Source: Candidatus Hydrothermota bacterium
Lineage (GTDB): Bacteria > Hydrothermota > Hydrothermia > UBA1063
DNA: 11,184 nt
Direction of reading: 5' to 3'
Assembly (NCBI GenBank): GCA_003644895.1
Contig: QNDO01000035.1
Location: forward strand, 1 to 11,184
Shown piece after piece: positions 1 through 6,954 of this stretch. The notes beneath the pieces are model-generated. The model made no database searches and was not told the DNA's origin. It saw only the letters and a list, made by a program, of their open reading frames with translations. Position numbers and translations under genes: made by a program. The number at the start of each line of letters is the position of its first letter. Positions within the stretch are counted from its first letter, which is position 1.

Positions 1-1
1 C

Positions 2-691
2 TTTACTGCATCGTCCCTTGGCGGCATTGCGGTTGCGTTAATGATACCTGATGGGAGAAGGAAGTTAAAAACCAGATGGGAAGTATTTACTAGCCCCAAC
101 CATGCCAGTCCGTTAAATCAGGGTCCATTCCATTTCAGGACATATGATGAGGAAAAAAATCAGGGATCCCAAGGGGATAAAGGGGTTCATTTCCTGACGG
201 CATACGCACTTGTGAATCCTCTTTCTTTATTTTTTGAATATTTTTATCAAATTCTCGGTATCAATAAACCAGTGGGCTATGTGACAGAACGTGCATACTG
301 GACAGCTGTTTTTGCAGACCTTTTATTCGGGTTTTCCGAGGAATATGTGGATGCATTTGAGAAAGACGAAGGCTTTAGTATTTACGACCTGCTGGCTAAC
401 TTAGTGGGATTGAGTTTTTCTGTATTAAAAAAATATGGTTATCTTTCTAACGTAGATTTTTTCTGGGCTATTCATCGACCTCCCTCCGCTTGGAGATATC
501 ATTTCTGGTTGAATATGCCTTCCTATGAATTCACAATAAGAATTGATCTTTCTCCATATTTTTTTGGTGAAAAAGCTGACTGGGAAACATTCAAGTGGTG
601 GAGAAGATATATAGCTTATGTGGGAAGTGTAAGGTTTTTTATGCAGAATATGTATATCCATGGACCAGAATGGAGAAGAGTGGGGAGATAA
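2..691 (+). CDS. DUF2279/YfiM-like envelope protein, 5' truncated by window edge
   Basis: The frame is open from the first bases of the window. The first Met (base 41) has no Shine-Dalgarno before it, and the codons before it read as a hydrophobic stretch (FTASSLGGIAVALM), so the real start lies outside. Numbering from that Met, a DKxxHF motif (D46, K47, H50) is followed by a hydrophobic helix, then E100-E101-xx-D104 and a D116-LLAN-LVG motif. This spacing is what I know from DUF2279 (E. coli YfiM, a predicted lipoprotein), which is distantly similar to VanZ-like membrane proteins. The C-terminal third is rich in Trp, Tyr and Phe and may be beta-structured. No catalytic role is established for the family. 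The gene ends about 50 bases before the OsmC gene and probably belongs to an upstream transcript. A VanZ-like assignment is the main alternative. Confidence 0.7.
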   Translation, partial: FTASSLGGIAVALMIPDGRRKLKTRWEVFTSPNHASPLNQGPFHFRTYDEEKNQGSQGDKGVHFLTAYALVNPLSLFFEYFYQILGINKPVGYVTERAYWTAVFADLLFGFSEEYVDAFEKDEGFSIYDLLANLVGLSFSVLKKYGYLSNVDFFWAIHRPPSAWRYHFWLNMPSYEFTIRIDLSPYFFGEKADWETFKWWRRYIAYVGSVRFFMQNMYIHGPEWRRVGR

Positions 692-739
692 TTTTCAACT
701 CCCATTTATTTGCATTAAAATTTATAGAAGGAGGTTGAA

Positions 740-1159
740 ATGGCCAAAGTGGAGGTAAAATGGATTGATGGTATGCGTTTTGTTGCGATACCGGAGTCAG
801 GGCATGCTGTGATAATGGATAGCTCAGAGGATAAAGGAGGCCTTGATTCAGGACCTCGACCCATGGAGCTTCTTCTTATTTCACTAGCAGGTTGTACCGG
901 GATGGACGTTATTTATATATTGAAGAAAATGAGGGTCCAAGTTCAGGGTTTTGAATTAAAAATTGATGCCGAAAGGAAGCAAGAACATCCGAGATATTAC
1001 AGTAAGGTGCATGTAAAGTATGTCTTTTACGGCAAAGATATCCCTGAAGATAAAGTAAAACAGGCCATTGAACTTTCACAACATAAATATTGTTCAGTAT
1101 CTGCCACCATGAGGGCAGTTGGGGAGTTAACTTATAGTTTTGAGATAAAGGAGGCTTAA
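740..1159 (+). CDS. OsmC-family protein (peroxiredoxin-like)
   Basis: A 139-residue protein of normal OsmC/YhfA length. The family carries two Cys, one at the end of a central helix and one in a C-terminal helix; in characterised members they reduce organic hydroperoxides using a reactive Cys thiolate. Both are visible: C52 in the PMELLLISLAGCTGMD segment and C118 in HKYCSVSATM. E43 in the PxELLL segment is also conserved. The N-terminal beta-rich part (KVEVKWIDGMRFVA) fits the family. The sequence is closer to the general OsmC/YhfA branch than to Ohr, so substrate specificity is open. A strong Shine-Dalgarno AAGGAGG (728-734) lies 5 bases before the ATG. The stop is one base from the next gene, whose ribosome site lies in this gene's last codons, so the two are almost certainly co-transcribed. 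It acts in the cytoplasm. Confidence 0.92.
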   Translation: MAKVEVKWIDGMRFVAIPESGHAVIMDSSEDKGGLDSGPRPMELLLISLAGCTGMDVIYILKKMRVQVQGFELKIDAERKQEHPRYYSKVHVKYVFYGKDIPEDKVKQAIELSQHKYCSVSATMRAVGELTYSFEIKEA

Positions 1160-1160
1160 A

Positions 1161-2018
1161 ATGAAAAAGTTGAGTTATGTACTCCTTGGGCTTGTAATCT
1201 TGTTTTTTTCCTGTAAACAGGAAGGTAATAAAATGAGAAGAAAGTGGTCAAATCTGGAACACGCCGATGTAAACCTCTGGGCAGACGACTATTTCCATCA
1301 GAATACAGTGGATGCATCCAGAGTGAGAGAAGGAATAATAAGGGCCAGGGTGGATGGAGAGTGGCATGATTACAAAACTGTAGAGCTTCCAGACAAATTT
1401 ATTAAATGGAGTGTTGAAAACCGAATGGAGACCTTTGAAAGGGTAAGAAAAAATCAGATGCCCAGACTTGCAGGACCACATAATGGCATGGTTGCCACTT
1501 ACGGAATCAGAAGGCTGGATTCTCAGTTTAAAATAAATAATGCAGTAAAAGGCATGGGATTTATGCCCAGAGAAGATAAAATCAAAGAAGTTATAGATCT
1601 TCTGGAGAGCACAAAGGATAGCGACTTTGAAACTCACCTTAAAGTTCTTGAAGACCTTTATAATCATGTCGATGAGTATTTTACTAGAAAAGCACTTCTT
1701 TCTCTTGAGCTGTATACCACTAAAGAATTTGAAACACATACATTTCTAAATGAAATGGTAAATCCAGCGGTCTCGATAGTATTCTTAGATATTCCTAGTT
1801 TTGAAGTTAAAGCCATTGCTCAGTTAATTCATCCCAATGATCCTCAACTCACAGAGTATGAAAAGGATATAGTCCATTATGCTAATCTCATTCACAGTTA
1901 TTTTCATGGCAAATTCACTAAAACCTTCATCGCTGTGGTATACCATGTAATTGAGGTGTATGACAATACACCAGGCAGAGGGGGGAAGGGTATCAGAATA
2001 ATGCCCCCTCTACCTTGA
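1161..2018 (+). CDS. Hypothetical lipoprotein
   Basis: I do not recognise this 285-residue protein. It begins with a clear lipoprotein signal: MKK, a hydrophobic core (LSYVLLGLVILFF), and a lipobox-like FFSC with the lipid-accepting Cys at residue 18. Residue +2 is Lys rather than Asp, which by the E. coli rule would favour the outer membrane. The mature part starts with a charged, Trp-rich segment and continues as a mixed, mostly helical domain. It holds several His residues (HNG near 107, HTFL near 194, HYANLIHSYFHGKF near 240-252) and ends in a Gly/Pro-rich tail (PGRGGKGIRIMPPLP). There are no CxxCH or other recognisable cofactor motifs. The ATG is preceded by AAGGAGG inside the end of the osmC-like gene, and the SDR gene begins 10 bases after its stop. 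Its role is unknown; operon context suggests envelope or redox stress, which is inference only. Confidence 0.8.
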   Translation: MKKLSYVLLGLVILFFSCKQEGNKMRRKWSNLEHADVNLWADDYFHQNTVDASRVREGIIRARVDGEWHDYKTVELPDKFIKWSVENRMETFERVRKNQMPRLAGPHNGMVATYGIRRLDSQFKINNAVKGMGFMPREDKIKEVIDLLESTKDSDFETHLKVLEDLYNHVDEYFTRKALLSLELYTTKEFETHTFLNEMVNPAVSIVFLDIPSFEVKAIAQLIHPNDPQLTEYEKDIVHYANLIHSYFHGKFTKTFIAVVYHVIEVYDNTPGRGGKGIRIMPPLP

Positions 2019-2028
2019 GGCAATAGTC

Positions 2029-2823
2029 ATGGAGTTGGGTATAAGGGGTAAGAATGCGGTTGTACTTGCATCCACCAGAGGTATAGGTAAAGCATGCGCC
2101 AAAGCTCTCCTTGAGGAGGGTGTAAATGTGGCAATATGCGGTAGAAATAGTGAAGTTCTTGAATACACATTACATGAACTCAGGAATATTACAGGAGCTC
2201 ATGTATTGGGATTTAGATGTGATGTACAGGATAAAGAACAGCTGAAGGGGTTCTTCCGCAAAGTTTACGATGAATTTGGTAAAGTCGATATACTAATTAA
2301 TAATGCAGGAGGCCCCCCCTTCTGGGTATTTTTTAGACTTTAATGATCAGGACTGGGTGGATGCTTTTATGTTAAATTTTATGGGTGCAATCAGAGCCAC
2401 TAGACTAGTTTTGCCTGGAATGATGGAACAGAAATGGGGCAGAATAATTAATTTAACCTCTATAAGTGTAAAGGAACCAATCAAGGATTTGATATTATCT
2501 AATTCTATAAGATTGGCTGTTATTGGTTTTGCCAAAACCCTCAGTCAGCAAGTAGCCGAGCATGGAGTCACGGTGAATAATATAGCCACAGGTCTCACTA
2601 AAACCGAAAGGATCGAAAACCTCATAACAGCTAAATCAGAAAGGGAGAAAAAAGCAAGGAAGAAGTATATCAAGACATGATCAAAAACGTTCCAATGAAA
2701 AGAATGGCAACTCCTGATGAAATAGCACATGCTGTTCTATTTCTTGCTTCTGAAAAAGCGTCGTATATCACAGGTGTGACTCTTCCAGTGGATGGGGGGT
2801 ATATTAAGAGTAGTCTTGCATGA
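2029..2823 (+). pseudogene. SDR-family oxidoreductase (BKR-like), two compensating frameshifts
   Basis: Three consecutive frame segments read as one 264-residue short-chain dehydrogenase. Segment 1 (from ATG 2029) ends at NNAGGPP. A run of seven C (2313-2319), one more than needed, shifts the frame to segment 2 (SGYFLDF through SEREKK). A run of six A (2648-2653), one fewer than needed, restores the first frame for segment 3 (SKEEVYQDM through VDGGYIKSSLA, stop 2821-2823). Repaired numbering gives LASTRGIG at 13-20 (cofactor loop; the usual TG is LA), NNAG at 91-94, Ser144 in NLTS, and VDGG near 254-257. The YxxxK motif is replaced by S157-x-x-x-R161. This matches the BKR-like SDR subgroup known for imperfect cofactor and catalytic motifs. 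Homopolymer errors in the assembly are as likely as real mutation. It is the third gene of the operon and overlaps the next start by ATGA. Confidence 0.85.
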
Positions 2824-3392
2824 AGATAATTTTTTTAATTCTTCTGTCGCTGAAACTTATATATTCAGGTGAAGAAAGAGGACACAAGTCCACATTTAAC
2901 ATCGAGATTTATAAGGATAAAAATATAGTAAAAATTCATACCTTCAATTCCGATGGTCTTGATTTTATTATGGAGGCAGATAGTGATTATCATTTACTCT
3001 ATCTTTTGAAGAAAGATAAAGGTAAAGAAAGGTTAGTAGTGAAATGGAATGGACAGGGATATGCTATCAGATTTTTTGGTATAACGAGAAAGATGAGAAC
3101 TGCTGAACCTATGGTGGATAGGCATATACTTCCTTACTGGCTTCAGGAGCAGATCCGTTCAGGGAAGATCCCTGATAAAATTGAACTTCTTGTTCCAGAA
3201 CTTGGACCAGTGCCAGTAGTATTTGAAGAGGAGAAGGGTCAAGATACCTTGAAAATAACTATGATTATTGATGGAATTGCGGGAAAGATATTTCGAAAGA
3301 AATTTTTCTTCTACTACAATAAAGAAGGTTTATTGGTGAGATATGCTGATTCCTCAGGAAGGTCTCTTGTACTTCAGAGGATCGAAAACTGA
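2820..3392 (+). CDS. Hypothetical exported protein
   Basis: I do not recognise this 190-residue protein. The N-terminus is a signal peptide (MKIIFLILLSLKLIYSG, probable cleavage near residue 16), so the product is likely periplasmic or surface-located. The mature part alternates short hydrophobic and charged strands (FNIEIYKDKNIVKIHTF, LVVKWNGQGYAIRF, KKFFFYYNKEGLLVRY) and looks all-beta. The ending, an aromatic strand then NKEGLLVRYADSSGRSLVLQR, recalls the last strands of exported DUF3108/DUF6134-type proteins, but I cannot confirm membership. Its ATG overlaps the SDR stop as ATGA, which implies translational coupling and supports the SDR reading frame at its 3' end. Its stop (3390-3392) directly abuts the convergent yjbQ stop with no gap. 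Confidence 0.75.
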   Translation: MKIIFLILLSLKLIYSGEERGHKSTFNIEIYKDKNIVKIHTFNSDGLDFIMEADSDYHLLYLLKKDKGKERLVVKWNGQGYAIRFFGITRKMRTAEPMVDRHILPYWLQEQIRSGKIPDKIELLVPELGPVPVVFEEEKGQDTLKITMIIDGIAGKIFRKKFFFYYNKEGLLVRYADSSGRSLVLQRIEN

Positions 3393-3435
3393 TTATTCAC
3401 CAATTATCTTAATAATTACTCGTTTTCTCCTCTGA
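3374..3435. terminator. Imperfect 21-bp hairpin across convergent stop codons
   Basis: An inverted repeat is centred on the abutting stops of the exported-protein gene and yjbQ. TCAGAGG (3374-3380) pairs with CCTCTGA (3429-3435), GAAAAC (3384-3389) with GTTTTC (3422-3427), and TGATTATT (3390-3397) with AATAATTA (3411-3418, one G-T wobble). The arms are separated by a 3/1 internal loop and a 3-base bulge, with a 13-base apical loop. It would fold in transcripts from either side and could act as a bidirectional terminator or 3' end stabiliser. There is no U-tract after it on either strand, so it is not a classical intrinsic terminator, and chance within coding sequence is possible. Confidence 0.4.
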
Positions 3436-3806
3436 CCATCAAATTCTGCGTAGAATATTCGCTGCCAGGGCCCGAGATCCAGCTTCCCTTCTGTAATAGG
3501 AAGTATAACTTCATGATGAATAAGAAGGGATTTTAGATGTGCATCTCCGTTATCCTCCCCTGTAAGATGATGTCGGTAGTCTCTTCTATAAGGAGCAAGT
3601 TTTTCCAACCATTCCCATATGTCCTGGTGAAGTCCAGATTCATTATCGTTTACGAACACACCAGCTGTTATATGCATAGCCGAGACAAGGCAGAATCCTT
3701 CTTTGACTCCGCTTTCCTTCACAGCCTCCTCTACCACAGGTGTAATGTGAATTAACTCTCTCCTCTTTTGTGTGTTAAACCAGAGGTATTTTGTATAAGA
3801 CTTCAT
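3393..3806 (-). CDS. yjbQ: YjbQ/UPF0047-family protein
   Basis: A 137-residue protein of standard UPF0047 length. Family hallmarks are seen in order: the S-x-x-HITAGV segment with H45, VNDNESGL with E56, the HHLTGEDNGDAHLKS block with H80 and H90, LPITEGKLDLGPWQRI with W114 and Q115, and E121-x-D123-G with paired Arg (126-127) before the last strand. E. coli YjbQ has been linked to a weak thiamine-phosphate synthase activity, and the family is often annotated as secondary thiamine-phosphate synthase; the physiological role is not settled. It is cytoplasmic. The ATG overlaps the stop of the SpoIID-domain gene as ATGA, and a GGAGGA ribosome site sits 4 bases upstream inside that gene, so it is the last gene of the ligA operon. 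No thiamine genes are in the window to support the proposed activity. Confidence 0.93.
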   Translation of the reverse strand: MKSYTKYLWFNTQKRRELIHITPVVEEAVKESGVKEGFCLVSAMHITAGVFVNDNESGLHQDIWEWLEKLAPYRRDYRHHLTGEDNGDAHLKSLLIHHEVILPITEGKLDLGPWQRIFYAEFDGQRRKRVIIKIIGE

Positions 3807-4798
3807 GGTCTCCTCCTTTGTCTGAGAATACAGCCTGGAAAATAATACTCCAGGATTTCTTTATAGTTTTTGCCCCTTTCTGCCATTTCCCGGGCGCCCC
3901 ACAGAGAAAGCCCTACGAGATAACCTTTCCCCTTTCCTATAAAATAGAGGCTGTCTCCTGAATACTGGACCCTAAAGGAAGGACTGAAAATTTTATCCGG
4001 GAATAATTCATAAATCTCTATTCCTCTCAAATGTTGCAAATTTGGGCCAAACAAAATAATATCTTCCGCTATTCCGTGTAAGCTTTTTTTGATAATTTTC
4101 ATAGAATCAAGATCCAGCATGCCAACCCCTCGCAAAAAAGAGTATTCCCATATCCAAGACTCCCATTCGAAAAAGGGGGATTTCTTGGAAAATGGATCTG
4201 GTACAGATATAAGATACTCTCTATTTTCTTCAAAAACTTCATTATATGGAACTGTTTCTCCCCCTGTGGAATGTGTCCATAATGGATATATGACGTTCCC
4301 TTCAAAAGTTAATATAATATATCTTGTGTCTGATACAGCTTTCATGGTCTTTGAAGTTTCTGCTTTAATACCTGTATAAACGAATAGATCTGTGGAATCA
4401 GGGATAATACCATGTGAGTATTTGAAGTTACTGTATATCCAGCTTCTCACTGCAATTGCCCTTGCTTTAAGTGATTCAATATTAGTATCAGGAGGATCAA
4501 GACCTCCAATAATGGAAGAGAGAAAATCATCTATCCCAATTTTATTGAAAATAAGGATTCCGTCTTTCCCTTTTCGAATGAGTATATCACCTCTATAAGT
4601 CCCGCTGTCTCCTTCAATGATTACTGTTTTGGGTAATTCTCCGGATATTTTAAAGGATGAGATATTTTCACTGTTAAAAATAATAGCGTTATTTTTGAGC
4701 TCAAACAGGTAGTCGCTGGTGCCGGTTCTTACATATACCCATTTTGGAGATACAGTCCAGAATAAATGAACTAGAAGGGTAATATAAATTGAATCCAC
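3803..4798 (-). CDS. SpoIID/LytB-domain protein with altered catalytic motifs
   Basis: A 331-residue protein with a SpoIID-like core. The core runs from IDDFLSSIIGG (about 89-99) through ESLKARAIAVRSW (108-120), DLFVYTG (137-143), THSTGGET (175-182), YLISVPDPF (195-203) and GLSLWGAREMAERGKNYKEILEYYFPG (296-322). SpoIID enzymes are lytic transglycosylases that cleave denuded peptidoglycan. Aligned without gaps from DFL to LKA, the conserved catalytic Glu of the VxPxEMP motif is L100 here, and the conserved GHGVGMSQ is GYLVGLSL. Activity is therefore doubtful. The start is a GTG two bases after the ligA stop, with GGAAGG five bases upstream in ligA's last codons; no ATG is better placed. The N-terminus (IYITLLVHLFW) is weakly signal-like, so export is likely but not certain. 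It may bind rather than cut glycan, or use a different residue. Confidence 0.88.
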   Translation of the reverse strand: MDSIYITLLVHLFWTVSPKWVYVRTGTSDYLFELKNNAIIFNSENISSFKISGELPKTVIIEGDSGTYRGDILIRKGKDGILIFNKIGIDDFLSSIIGGLDPPDTNIESLKARAIAVRSWIYSNFKYSHGIIPDSTDLFVYTGIKAETSKTMKAVSDTRYIILTFEGNVIYPLWTHSTGGETVPYNEVFEENREYLISVPDPFSKKSPFFEWESWIWEYSFLRGVGMLDLDSMKIIKKSLHGIAEDIILFGPNLQHLRGIEIYELFPDKIFSPSFRVQYSGDSLYFIGKGKGYLVGLSLWGAREMAERGKNYKEILEYYFPGCILRQRRRP

Positions 4799-4800
4799 TT

Positions 4801-6819
4801 TTACCTTCCAATCATTTTGAGGAACTCTTCTTCATCAATCATTTTTATACCGAGTTGTTGCGCTTTCTGGTATTTGGAGCCTGGATTCTCGCCTACAACC
4901 ACAAAGTCAGTTTTTCTCGAAACCGAATTGGATACTTTTCCACCAAGAGATTCCACAATTTCCTTAGCTTCATCCCTGGACATGGATTTGAGAGCACCTG
5001 TAAAAACCACTGTTTTTCCTTTAAATGGAGATTCTTTTATCTCTTTAATTTCTTCAACTTCCAGTCCTGCCTTGAACATCTTGTCAAGAACCCTTAAATT
5101 TTCCTGGTTCCTGAAAAATTCCACAATACTCTGGGCAGTTTCGGGTCCTATTCCTTCTATATTTATAAGCTCATTAAGATTTGTATTTTTAAGTTTGTCA
5201 AAGGATTTAAAATAATCAGCTAGTAATTTCGCAGTGTACTCTCCTACATTGGGAATACCTATGGCGTATAGGAATCTATGTAAAGGTATTTTCTTGGATT
5301 TGTGTATCTCGTTCAGTAAGTTTTCAGCAGATTTATCTGCAAATCCATCGAGTTTAAGAAGGTCTTCCTTTGTAAGGTAATAAAGATCAGCAAGATCCTT
5401 GACGAGTCCTTTATCTACAAGTTGAATTGCTACTTTTTCTCCCAGCCCTTCAATATCCATGGCTCTCCGCTGGGCAAAATGTTTTAGGTGAGCTTTGAGT
5501 TTCGCAGGGCATGAAATATTTATACATTTGTAATAAGCCCCTTCTTTTACTACCTTTGCACCACACACGGGACAGGTAGAAGGAGGGCTAATATCCCGTT
5601 CTTTTCCGGTTCTCACATCTTTGATAACCTGGACTATATCTGGGATAACATCTCCAGCCCTCTGTACCACCACTTTATCGCCGATTTTAACATCCAGTCT
5701 CTTTATTTCGTCAAAATTGTGAAGAGTAGCCCTTGATACTATAACACCCCCGACCTCAACTGGCTCAAGAATAGCAACAGGCGTTATTGTACCAGTTCTT
5801 CCTACCTGAAAAACTACATCTTTAATTACTGTGGTTTTTTGTCTTGGTTTGAATTTTCCTGCTATTGCATATCTCGGAGACCTCGCAGTTGTTCCCAGTT
5901 TATTCCATAAGGAAAGGTCATTTACTTTTACCACAATACCATCCAGCTCATATTCCAGAGAATCCCTTTTTTCTTCCATTTCCCGGTAAAATTTCACTAC
6001 TTCCTCGATATTTTCACATAGCTTTCTGGGTTTTGAAACTTTAAATCCCCATTTTTCTATCTGATTAAGAATTTCCCACTGTGTCTTAAATTCGAGGCCT
6101 TCCACCACACCGATACCCCAGGCAATAAAGTCCAGTTTCCGCTCTGCAGTTATTTTGGGATCCAGCTGTCTCAAGGAACCACTGGCTGCGTTTCTTGGGT
6201 TAGCAAAGGTTTTTTCACCTCTCTTTGCCAGTTCTTGGTTAAGTTTTTCAAAATCGCTTTTTTTCATGATGACTTCACCCCGGATTTGGACCCGGAGGGG
6301 TATGGGATTTTCCCCTTTTATCAGCCGCATCGGGACAGATCTGATGGTTCTAGCATTTAATGTAACATCTTCTCCCCTCACACCGTCCCCTCTTGTTGCA
6401 GCAGTTTTGTAAATCCCATTTTCATAAGTAAGTTCACATGATAGGCCATCAAATTTTGGTTCTGCAGTATATTGGATATTTGTGGTGAGTGGTAATCCAA
6501 GTACCCTTTTTACTCTTCTGTCAAATTCACGCAATTCATCTTCGTTTCTGGCATCCTGGAGGGATAACATGGGGATCTCATGGATTATGGTTCCGAATTC
6601 CTCCTGTGGAGGAGCGCCTACCCTCTGGGTTGGTGAATCAGGGGTAATAAATTCGGGATACATTTCCTCGAGCTCTTTTAGCTCTCGCATAAGATCATCA
6701 TATTCAGCGTCAGAGATTACAGGTTGGTCAAGGACATAATATCTATAGTTGTGATAATTTATCTCCTCTCTAAGCTCTTCAATTCTCTTTTTTGCTTCTT
6801 CTTTGGAAATCTTCTTCAT
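4801..6819 (-). CDS. ligA: NAD+-dependent DNA ligase LigA
   Basis: This enzyme seals nicks in duplex DNA during replication and repair, using NAD+ to form an enzyme-AMP intermediate. From the ATG at 6819 it has 672 residues, the usual family length. Seen in order: the Ia domain for NMN binding (YHNYRYYVLDQP and SDAEYDDLM, about 22-43), the adenylation motif K122-FDG with ATRGDGVRGEDVT after it, the OB fold (about 321-404), a Zn finger C416-x2-C419-x12-C432-x4-C437, helix-hairpin-helix repeats (IEGLGEKV, GIPNVGEYTAK, IEGIGPETA), and a C-terminal BRCT domain (about 597-672). The frame also opens 21 codons upstream from a TTG at 6882, but that stretch contains the promoter and lacks family similarity. 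The ATG has AGGGG seven bases before it. It is the first gene of the ligA-SpoIID-yjbQ operon. All domains are intact. Confidence 0.97.
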   Translation of the reverse strand: MKKISKEEAKKRIEELREEINYHNYRYYVLDQPVISDAEYDDLMRELKELEEMYPEFITPDSPTQRVGAPPQEEFGTIIHEIPMLSLQDARNEDELREFDRRVKRVLGLPLTTNIQYTAEPKFDGLSCELTYENGIYKTAATRGDGVRGEDVTLNARTIRSVPMRLIKGENPIPLRVQIRGEVIMKKSDFEKLNQELAKRGEKTFANPRNAASGSLRQLDPKITAERKLDFIAWGIGVVEGLEFKTQWEILNQIEKWGFKVSKPRKLCENIEEVVKFYREMEEKRDSLEYELDGIVVKVNDLSLWNKLGTTARSPRYAIAGKFKPRQKTTVIKDVVFQVGRTGTITPVAILEPVEVGGVIVSRATLHNFDEIKRLDVKIGDKVVVQRAGDVIPDIVQVIKDVRTGKERDISPPSTCPVCGAKVVKEGAYYKCINISCPAKLKAHLKHFAQRRAMDIEGLGEKVAIQLVDKGLVKDLADLYYLTKEDLLKLDGFADKSAENLLNEIHKSKKIPLHRFLYAIGIPNVGEYTAKLLADYFKSFDKLKNTNLNELINIEGIGPETAQSIVEFFRNQENLRVLDKMFKAGLEVEEIKEIKESPFKGKTVVFTGALKSMSRDEAKEIVESLGGKVSNSVSRKTDFVVVGENPGSKYQKAQQLGIKMIDEEEFLKMIGR

Positions 6820-6826
6820 TGTCTTA

Positions 6827-6831
6827 CCCCT
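6827..6831 (-). promoter_or_regulatory. Ribosome binding site deciding the ligA start
   Basis: AGGGG on the minus strand, seven bases before the ATG at 6819. It supports the 672-residue LigA over the longer frame from the TTG at 6882. Confidence 0.6.
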
Positions 6832-6840
6832 ATTATATAA

Positions 6841-6869
6841 AATATAAGCTGAAAGCTTGATTTTATCAA
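6841..6869 (-). promoter_or_regulatory. Sigma-70-type promoter of ligA operon
   Basis: On the minus strand TTGATA (6864-6869) and TATATT (6841-6846) are separated by exactly 17 bases, each one mismatch from consensus. Transcription would begin near 6834, giving a short leader with the AGGGG site. A perfect TATAAT also lies at 6832-6837, but no -35-like box sits at proper distance and it would leave almost no leader. Confidence 0.55.
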
Positions 6870-6898
6870 GAGCCTCACTCAACAGGGGATTCCTTATT

Positions 6899-6927
6899 TT
6901 GAATGTTCATTTCAGTGCCTTTAAAAT
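6899..6927 (+). promoter_or_regulatory. Sigma-70-type promoter of rocD
   Basis: TTGAAT (6899-6904) and TAAAAT (6922-6927) are separated by 17 bases. The start would be near 6934, with AGGAGG (6944-6949) five bases before the rocD ATG. It is divergent from the ligA promoter, with about 29 bases between the two -35 boxes; no obvious shared operator palindrome is visible. Confidence 0.55.
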
Positions 6928-6954
6928 GTTAAATCAAACTAAAAGGAGGTATTT

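Noticed and set aside
692..721. Promoter TTTTCA-18-TAAAAT before the OsmC-like gene
   Set aside because: The predicted start near 728 falls inside the Shine-Dalgarno, so it is doubtful; transcription could also come from upstream.
1248..1739. Long open frame on the minus strand inside the lipoprotein gene
   Set aside because: No ribosome site or recognisable family; its Cys/Phe/Ser/His-rich composition is typical of an antisense shadow.
2303..2680. A separate gene starting at ATG 2303
   Set aside because: It has no ribosome site and its first residues (MQEAP) are out-of-frame reading of NNAGGPP. The rest is the middle of the SDR, so it is part of the frameshifted gene.
6820..6882. LigA extended to the TTG at 6882
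   Set aside because: The extra 21 residues lack family similarity and cover the promoter; the ATG at 6819 has a ribosome site and gives the standard length.
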